11,458 bases of DNA from NCBI GenBank assembly GCA_945876515.1, contig CAMCPF010000045.1, positions 1-11,458 on the forward strand. Direction: 5' to 3'. Shown in pieces: positions 1-9,000 of this stretch. The notes beneath the pieces were generated by a model. That model saw nothing but the letters and a program-made list of their open reading frames with translations, did not search any database and was not told where the DNA came from. The translations under genes were made by a program, and so were the position numbers. Each line of letters begins with the position of its first letter. The first letter of the stretch is position 1. The DNA comes from Candidatus Kuenenia stuttgartensis. Lineage in GTDB: Bacteria; Planctomycetota; Planctomycetia; Pirellulales; UBA1268.

Positions 1-3000
1 TGCAGGGGTCTGCACGAACAGGGTGCCCGTCGGGCGCACCGACGAGATCACCAGCTTGTCGCCCAGGCTCCGCGGGGCGACGAGCAGGACCGTGGGATTC
101 GTGTAGTTGCTGCCCCCCTCGATCACCTGGATGCTCGTGACCCGGCCCAGCTCGTCGATCGTGGCCGTCGCCTGCGCCCCAGAGCCGGTCGGATCGACGA
201 TCATCACCTGCGGCGGCAGTTCGTAGCCCGCCCCGGCCGAGGCGACGGCGATCGACTCGATCTTGTTGCACGGGCCACAGCGGGTGACCGCGCCCGCCGT
301 CGCCGGCGTGATCGCCTGCACGTCGTCGATCACGATGCCGTCGTTGGCGATGGTGGCGACGTTGTCGAGCACGAAGTCGTAGAGGTCGTCTCCCTGGCCG
401 CCGCGGAGCAGCAGGCCGCTCATGCCGCTCGCCGCCCGGGTGGCATTCCGCGTCCGGGGATTCCGCACCGTGAAAGAGTCGGCCTGGGTCGAGCCGCGGA
501 TCTCCGTGGCCCCCGCCGCGTTGAACGTGAGCACGTTCTTCTCGCCGGCCGTGGCCGTTCCGTCGGCGTTCGCTGCCAGGATCCCGTCGAGCAGGAACTC
601 GATCGCCGAGGCGACCCGCGTGAAGTCGAGCAAGTTTTGCAGGGCCCCAGCGGCGAGGGAGGCCGTGTCGAGGCCGTAGTCTTCAGCCATCACGATCGTG
701 GCGGTGCTGCCGGCCAGCGTCGTGATCGAATCGTTCCCCTCGCCCGCCTCGATCCGCACGATCCCGGTGCCGCCGGTGAGCGAGTCGTTGCCGACGCCGC
801 CGAGGATGTGGATCAGGCCGGCACCGTTGACCGTGATCGTGTCGTTGCCGTCCTCGCCTTCGAGCCGGCTCTCGATCGTGGCATGGCCCGAGCCGAGGAT
901 CAGCGTGTCGTTGCCGTCGCCACCCTTGAAGGTCACGGGGAGTCCGTTCAACCCCGAAGCGTCGAGCGAATCGTCGCCTATGCCGCCCTCGAACAGCACC
1001 CGCTGCACGCCGGAGTAGGTGCGCACCCGGCTGCCCGAGTAGTTGATGTACTTGACGTGAACGGTCCCCGAGCCCACCGAGTCGTTCCAGATCACGTACG
1101 ACTCGGCCCCATCCCTGGCCTTGAGAGGATCTTGGTTGCTGACCCGCTTGGGGGCCGCCTCGCCCACGTGCAGCAGGAGCGTGCCGGGGAGCTGCTCGAC
1201 CCCCTCGCTGCCGTCCACCACGCTGCCGTAGAGCGGCGTGCCGTCGCTCCCCTCGTGGGAAAGGTTGAAAATGTTGACCCGGGCGAAATCCTTGCCGCCG
1301 GAAATCTTGAACGGCCCCAGGCCCACCGAGTAGTAGTAGCGGGCATAGGCCTCGCCACGGAGCGAGAGGTCGAAAAGGTCGAGCGGATCTTGGGTGTCGA
1401 CCACCAGGCCGATGGCCTCGGTGAGCCGCAGTTTGCCGTCGTTATTCGGGTCGTTAAGGTTGACCTCGGCGGTCACCCGCACGCCCCCCTCGATGCCCCC
1501 CTTGGCGATCACCAGATCCACGCCGCCGTAGAGGCCGAGCGACACGATCGCCTGGAACTCGGGCACGTCGGCCCCGGTGCCGTCAGCATTGGCCCGGTCG
1601 GAGACGTAGAAGCCCTGGGCGATGTCAACGGCATCGCCCGACACCATGTACTGGTTGATGCCGTAGGTGTCGAAGCCAAAGGCGAGATTCGAGTTGAGCT
1701 CGAACGAGGTCCGCAGTCCCACTTCGAACACGACGATCCGCAACAGCGGGATGCTCTTCTCGAACGAGTAGTTCAGCTTCGGCAGCTGGAAGGTGACCAG
1801 CGTCGCCGTCTTGCCCATCATCAGCTGGAACAGCGTGCCGGGATCGTCGAGGATCGGCACCCGGATGCCGCCGCGGTCCCGGGGGTTGTTCGACGTGAAG
1901 GCCGACTGGCGGTTCTTCTGGGTCTCCGAATCGGGATTCAGCGACGCCAGCGCCTGCAGCGCGGCTTGCGCGTCTTGGTCGGCCTGCGTGTGGTTGTTGG
2001 TGTTGATGCCGAGCGCCACGTTGTCATAGACGAGGTCGCCGTACTTGTAGCCGCCCTTGTCGGGGTCGGGCACCTTCGGCAGCCAGAATCGCCCCATCGG
2101 CAGCTGGATGTTGACCCCGGCCGGCAGGGCCGCGATCTGGGCGACGAGGTTGTGGATCGCAGTGACCGTGTCGATCACGCCACGGATGCCCTGGGCCTTG
2201 GGCCCGCCGAACGTCTCGAGCAGATCCACGACCTTGATATCCCTGCCCGCTACGTTGGAGAGCACCGGCACCGGCGTGTTGAGGAAGTTGAGGATCGGCT
2301 GCACCTTGGCGAGATAGGGCTCCGCCTTGTCCACGACCGGCTTGAGGAAGTCGGTCAGGAAGCTGCCGACGTCGAGCCGGATGTTGCTGAAGCCGATCTC
2401 GGGCTTGAGGTCCATCTCCTTGACCAGCGGCGACGCGGGATCGATGCCCTGGTCGGCGCCCGTGTTGGCCTGGGTCGCCTTCTCGTCCTCCTCGGCAAAC
2501 AGCGCCCGCAGGCCGAGGTCGTCGTCATCCGACTGCGACCCGGAGGTGGGCTGCGTCGAGGAGCCGGCCTGGTCCTTGAGCTCCTGCTTCGCCTTGTCGA
2601 CCTTGGCCCGGGCCGCCCGGGTGCTCCAGTCCACGTTCAGGTCGGCGTAGATCCGCGGGACCACGAGGTTTTGGCTGCCGCTGCCGACCACCCCGTCGAC
2701 GGTGAGCTCCATCGTCAGGTTCGCGACGGCCGTGGCGTGGTAGTCGAGGGCGAAGATGCTCTTGGCCGGCGTGGCCCGGAACTCGCTCCAGGTGAGCCGG
2801 TTCTTCGTGGTGTCGGCATTGATGTCGGTGACCGGATCCCAGCCCCGCCAGGTGTCGATCAGGCCGATGACCGTCGGGGTGCCGTAGTCGATGAAGTTGC
2901 CCACCCGCTGCACGTGCCGCTTCGCGAGGCCCGTTTCCTCCTCGACGAGGTGGGCGAACTCGATTCGATACCACTTGGCCTCCGCCGAGGCGGGGAGCTG

Positions 3001-6000
3001 GAAGACGAACCCGGCCTGAACCAGGTTGAAGGTGGCCTCGCCGGCGTCGGCGACGAGGTTGTTGTTGTCGTCGGCGATCGCCTGCGCCAGGGCCTGATTG
3101 AGCTGAGCCGCCCGGATCGCGGGGCCGCGGAGGATCCCGTCGGCAGCCGGCAGCGTCACGAGGTAGTTCTTCGAGTCGAACTCGATGTTGATCTTGATGT
3201 CCTGCGAGGTGGGGTTGTCCACCCAGTCAGCCAGCAGCGGCATCACCTTGTAGGGCACGTAGGGCTTGAGCCGGCCGACATTCACGCCGACGATCGGGAG
3301 CGCTTCCCGCACCGAAACCATCGTCCGCTCGAAAATCAGCGGCGTCGTGCCGAGCGTCACGGTGCCGGTGGTGTCGAGCAGGTTCCAGCCGGTGTCCTTG
3401 CCGCTGCGGCCCTCCGTGACGAACACGAACATCGGCTTGCCGACGAAGTCGAGGTTGTCGTTGGCGTCGAATGACCGGCTCCAGGCGCCAGGCGACACCG
3501 TGTAGATGCCGTTCTGGGAGGCCACGGCCTGGTTCTTGACGAGCACCCGGTCGCCCACCTTGAGCTGGACGCCGTCGATGTTCCCCATGCCGGAAAGCGA
3601 GATGTTCGCCCCGGTGGCAACGCGGACCGGTATGTCGAGGGACTCGTACTTGGCGGGCGGGGCGATCTTGAGCCTGAGGTCGTAATACTTCTTGGCGAAC
3701 ACGCCCGGGATCTCGCGATCCACCTGCCCGCCGAGGGCCCACCCCGTGAAATCGAAGCCACCGACGATCGGGACGGAGGTGCCCCGCTTGTAGATCGCGC
3801 CCGAGTTCCCCGCCACATCCTGCCCATTCGCGTTGACCACTCGGCGGGTGCCGGGGCCGGCAGGGGCCGAGGCGTCTTCCCGGACCGAGTTTCGCCGCGA
3901 CGAGGCGCTCGGATCGACGAGGTTCACGCCCACCGAGGCGGTGAACCGCGTGGGGAGCTCGTTGTTGCGATTGACGCCGGTCTCCGCGTCGTCCCGCTGG
4001 GCGGCGGTCGTCTGCGGGCCTTCGCTGCCGTCGTAGTAATACTGCGAATCGACGTCGGTGAAGCCGCTGAGGCCACGGCGGACCTGGTCGGTGGCCGCGA
4101 GCCTGAGGAAGAACAGGTTGCCCGCGAGCTGGGCCGGCCGCATCGCCGTGACCTCGATCAGCGTGTGCGGGTAGGAGGAGGCCTGGGGCACGTAGCGGCC
4201 CTGGTCGTTGAGCTCGGCGGGCACGTAGTCGCCATTGCCCGTCCGCGTGCCCACCACCCACCAGACCTGTTCGTTGAGCGTGGTGGCCGAGGGGGGGTCG
4301 CCGCAGCCGCAGGGATCGGCCACCGCCGGGTCGGTCGCCACGAACGAGGTCACGTCGGCGCCGAACTTGTTGACCGCAACCGCCCGGTAGGGCTGGCCGG
4401 TGGTGGCGTCGATCACGTCCTGGTCGTCGGTGGTGACGGCCGTGCCCATCGTGTTGACGATCTTCCAGTAGCCGCCGCTGGCGTCCCACCGCTGGGTGTA
4501 GTTCTTGGAGGCGCCGGTGAGCGTGGCGTCGAACCGCAGCTGGGCCTCGGGCTGGTTGGCATCCACCTTGAGGTAGAAGCCGTCGGTCAGGCTGTAGCCG
4601 AAGCCGAGCAGCATCTCCCAGCCCACCTGTAGCCGCAGGCCGCCGTCGAAGGCCGCCCCCACGCCGATGCTCTCGAGCGCATCGAGCTGGAAGCTCATAT
4701 CGATGCCGGTGTCGAACAGCTTCTGCCCGAGCCGGAACACGATCTCGAAGGCGTCGGCTCCGCGGACGTCGCTCGTGAGCACGTTTCGCTGCTTGTCCAT
4801 GAACACGACGCCGATGTCCTCGGGCCGGGTGGCCGCGGTCATCGAGTCGAGCGAGCGGTCGAGACTGACGGGATCGTATTTCAGCAGGATGTTGGCGTTC
4901 TTCGGCCCGAGGTATTCAAACACCCCCTCCCGCATGGCGTCGAAGATGCCTTCGCCGGCACCCCGCATCTTGTTCCGCATCTCGAGCAGCCAGCCGGTGC
5001 GGAAGCCGAAGACCGAGTTCACCGCGCCACCGAGCTTGCCCTCCATGAAGGGCAGCGGGATCTTGTCGAGGCCCTTGAGCGCGCTCTCCACGCCGCCGAT
5101 CGCGGCGTTGAGCTTGTCGAGGATCATCGATGGATCGCGAATGAAGTCGAGGAGCGTCTCCTCGGCCCCGAGCACGTTGCGGGCGTTCTCGAGTTCCGGC
5201 GCGAACGCGAACAGCACGCCCCCAAGGTCGGCGGCGGCGAGATTGAGCCGCTCCCGCCAGGTGGTCAGCGAGACGCCGTCGGCATCGACCGTCTGGCCCC
5301 GCGACAGCAGTGTCGTGATCGCCGTCTGGGCCGCTTCCATCCGCCCGCGGGCGTCGAGGTAGTCAGCGAGCCTCGGCATCCCGAGGTAGAAACTCGCGGG
5401 GTGGTCCTGGATGAAGCCGAAGACGCCGCTCTCCTGGGCCTCCTGCGAGCTCTGCAGGGTGAGCGTGCCCGGTGCGAAGTTCTCGTAGATCGGCATCTTC
5501 ACCGTGACCGCGCCGCTGAACCCCGCGCGGTAGTTGGCCACATCGCGAGCGGCCAACTGGCCGGAGCCGGGCTCGACGTAGAACAGCGACGAGGCTGGCG
5601 TGCCCGCGGGACCGGCGAGGGTCACGACGAGCGAGCCATTCTGGATCTGGGCCACGCCGTTGCGGACAGCGAGCCCGGACTTCGCCGGAAACTCGAGCTT
5701 CTGCCCGTTGACGCTGAAGCCGATCGTGAACGACGTGCCGTTGGTGAGGCCGCGATTGGTCGAGCCGTCGTGGCCGTAGAGAAAGGTCTTGTTGGTCGTG
5801 AGGTCGTAGCCGACCGACAGGACACTGGTGGCGTTGAGCACGACGTTGAGCGGGGTCTTCGACTCGCCGTCGGTAAGGGCATCGATGCCCTTGGGCAGCA
5901 CGCGGCCGAGCTGCTCGTAATACTTGTAGAGGTCTACGTCGAAGGCCACCGTCGTGGCCTTGCTCGCCCGGTAGGCGACGTCGATCCGGTAGGCCTTGCG

Positions 6001-9000
6001 GACCGAGTCGTACGTGATCCGGAGATCCGTCGAGGGCACGCCGAGCGACGTCTCGAGGGCCCGCTCCAGCTCCTGGGGCGTGGAGGCGGAGAGCTTGCCG
6101 AAGGCCGAGATCCGCCCCGCGAGACCCGCGTCGAGCTCGATCAGGTCGCCAAGCGACTGATTCAAGAGCGGCAGTTCCGTGGCGTTGAACTCCTTCAGAT
6201 CCCGCTCGATCGTGTCGAACACGCGGGAAGCCTGGGTGAGCGCCGAGGCGATGTTCGGCACGGTCAAGCCGGCCTGGTAGCCGATCTCGCCGAGGTCGGC
6301 GGTCGGCGGCAGCGTCACGATCGCGTAGTTCGGGTTGGCCACCTCCTGCACCGCCTCGGGCTGGAGCCGGCCGGCGAGCGCCGTCGCGGAGAAGCGGAGC
6401 AGGCTCGTGGCATCGACGGTGGTGGTCGTCGAGCCGGACTGCTCTTGGGCCGTCGCCAGGGCCGCGTTGAAGTCGGCCACGAGGTCGGCGAAGGTCGTGT
6501 TGTCGGCGGTGGCAGACGCCGGCACGGTGACGGTGTAGGTGTCGGGCCCGCGGACGAGTGAGAGCGTGCTGTCCGTGGTGAGTCGGCCCGTGGTCGCGCC
6601 GCTGGGGGCGAGGTTTGCCACCAGCAGGTTCTCGAGCACCGGATACGTGACCGCGCCCACCGTGTGCATCACGCTCACGCGGCCGGCGGAGCCCACAAAG
6701 GCCACGTCGCCGGAGAGGTTTGCGATGGTGCCCGTCGCCGTGCCATTGACCACCAGCCGGGCGGCCGAGAGGGCGACGTTGAAGTCGGAGACGAGATCCT
6801 GGAACGTGGCGTTGTTGGCCGCCGCGGCCTGCGTCACGGTGACGTCGTAGGTGTTGTCGCCGAGTGAGAAGCGGATGGTGGAGTCGGCGGCCAGCCGACC
6901 CGTGCCGCGTCCGGAGTCCTCGAGGCCCGGCACCGAGAGCAACGCCCCGAAGGCGACGAACGAGTCGATCCGCTCCGCCAGGAAGTCGGAGACGGCGATC
7001 GCGATCGTGGCCCCGGAGGCAATGTCGTTGGTGCCGCCCACCCGCGCGAGGTTCTGGAGCGTGAGCGATGCCGAGCCGGTGAGCTGCGGGGCCAGCGTGC
7101 CGACGGGATCGACAGTGAGGGCGTCGGGGGTGGCGCCCGCCGACCCGAGCACGGCCGTGAAGCCGGCCTTGACCGCGCCCGCCGTGTCACCGAAGCCGAT
7201 CGTGTTGATGCCGTAGGCCACGGTGCCGGAGAGGTCGGCGAGCGACCAGTCCAGGTCGCTGGCCGCGAACTTCTTGGCGGCATCGGTGTGCGGCACGACG
7301 AGCGACTTCACCCCCGACGGCCGGCCGAAGATCGCCATCGGCACGTTCTTCGTGTCGTCGGTGAGTTCGATGCCGTCCGAGAAGCCGAGGTCGAAGGCGG
7401 CCTGGTTGCGGGTGGCGGCGACGGTGATCCCGATCGGCATGCTCGAGTTCACCGTCGGCGTGTAAAGCTCGATGCCCACGCCGAACTCGCTCGCCCGGGC
7501 CAGGAGCGGGGTGCCGCCGAGGACGGCGTTCACGTCGGCGACAAGATCGGCCAACGACGTGTTGGTGTCGGTGCTCGCCTTGGTGACGGTGATCGCGGTG
7601 GCCGAGCCGCCCACGGGCGTGACCGTGAACGTGGCGTCACCCGAGAGGCGGTAGCTCGCCACGGGATCCGCCCCCAACCCGATCACGATCGGACCGCCGG
7701 GGCCGATCTCAAACTGGATCCCGAAGCCGAGGCTCACGGCCGGCGAGAGGGCGGGGGCCGTGCCGCCGGTGAAGGTGAGGGCCCCGAGTGGGGCGAGGTT
7801 GAAGGCCACCTCGGGCGCAACGGTGCTGGGCGTCGTCCGCGAAGCCGAGAACTGGAGCGAGACCGTGCCGGCCGTGTGGTCGTAGACCGGCGCGATCCCG
7901 AGCCCCGCGAAGGCGGGATAGGCCTGGAAATCCGCCAGGGTCTGCAGGTTGTCGGGCCGGGCCTGGATCGTCTGGGCCGAGCTGCCGCTGCCGATGGTCT
8001 TCTCGACCGTGACGTCGATCACATCGCCGATCGCGTCGTCGAACAGATCGGAGAAGTCGAAGAGGTCAACGAGCGACTGCCGCGGCACGAAGGGCACCGA
8101 CGCGGTCAGCGACTCGGTCGTGCCGAGCGTCTCATAGGCTCCGCCCACCGCCCTGACACCGACGATGATGTCGTCGGAGGTAATGTTGCCGAACCAGGGC
8201 AACCGGCCGAGGTCGATGCCCGACACGACCGGCAGCGCGATGCCGAGGAGATCGGTGAACGCCACGCGGAAGGCGGCCCCGGGGGCCACGTTCACCCCGC
8301 CGAGCGTGGCGGTGATCGGCAGGTCCACCGTAGCCGAGGGTGAGCCCGAGAGGGCCGACGCCGATGCGCCCACGCTGCTCCAGTCGGCGACCGTCTTGGT
8401 CGCGCCGCCTGAAAAACTGACGGTCGTGGCGTAGGGCAGCGACTCGCTACCGCCGATCGTGGCGTCGAGGATCCCGAACCGGAGGCTGGGGCCGAAGTCG
8501 AACACGCCCGCCTCGAGGCTGGTCGAGCCGATCGTGATGCTCGGCACGGGGTTTTGGGCATCGGTGAGATCCACGCTCACCGTGAAGCCGGTCGTGAGCC
8601 GTGAGCCCGCCTCCACTTGGGGCGCGGTGCGGAAAGTGGCCCCGTAGTCGGAGTTCATCCCGCGGATGGCATGGCCCCAGGGCGTAGGGGAGGCCTCGGT
8701 GCCCTGATCGATGGCGGCCCACGCGCTGCCCGCGGCCGTGATCGAGACGGCCAGGCTGATCTGCGAGCCCGTCACGGTGGGAGTGACCGCGATCGACGGC
8801 GAGGCCGCGCCCGCGGCCGCGGCCTTGGCAGCCAGCGCCGAGTTGATCGCCGTCGCCAGCCCCGAGAGCGTGGGACTCCCGCCGGCCAAATAGGTGGAGG
8901 CCGACGAGGCCAGCGACAGGAACGATTCCAGGTCGGCCGGCGAAATCGACGACGAGGCCGTGAACAAGTCGGAGATCGTGCGCTGGGCGAGCGGATCGAC

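Noticed and set aside
637..3474. 945-codon open frame on the plus strand
   Set aside because: It lies antisense to the giant gene. Its translation is a low-complexity mix of Arg, Val, His, Gly, Asp and Glu with no domain, as expected when a GC-biased gene is read on the opposite strand. The minus-strand frame gives recognisable RTX and phage-tail-like domains over the same bases.
3325..3636. Prophage remnant
   Set aside because: The phage-like domain is in frame inside the giant protein, and no integrase, capsid, terminase or other phage gene is present.
3227..4489. 420-codon open frame on the minus strand in another phase
   Set aside because: It overlaps the giant gene out of phase, and its translation is Arg/Gly/His-rich with no recognisable family.
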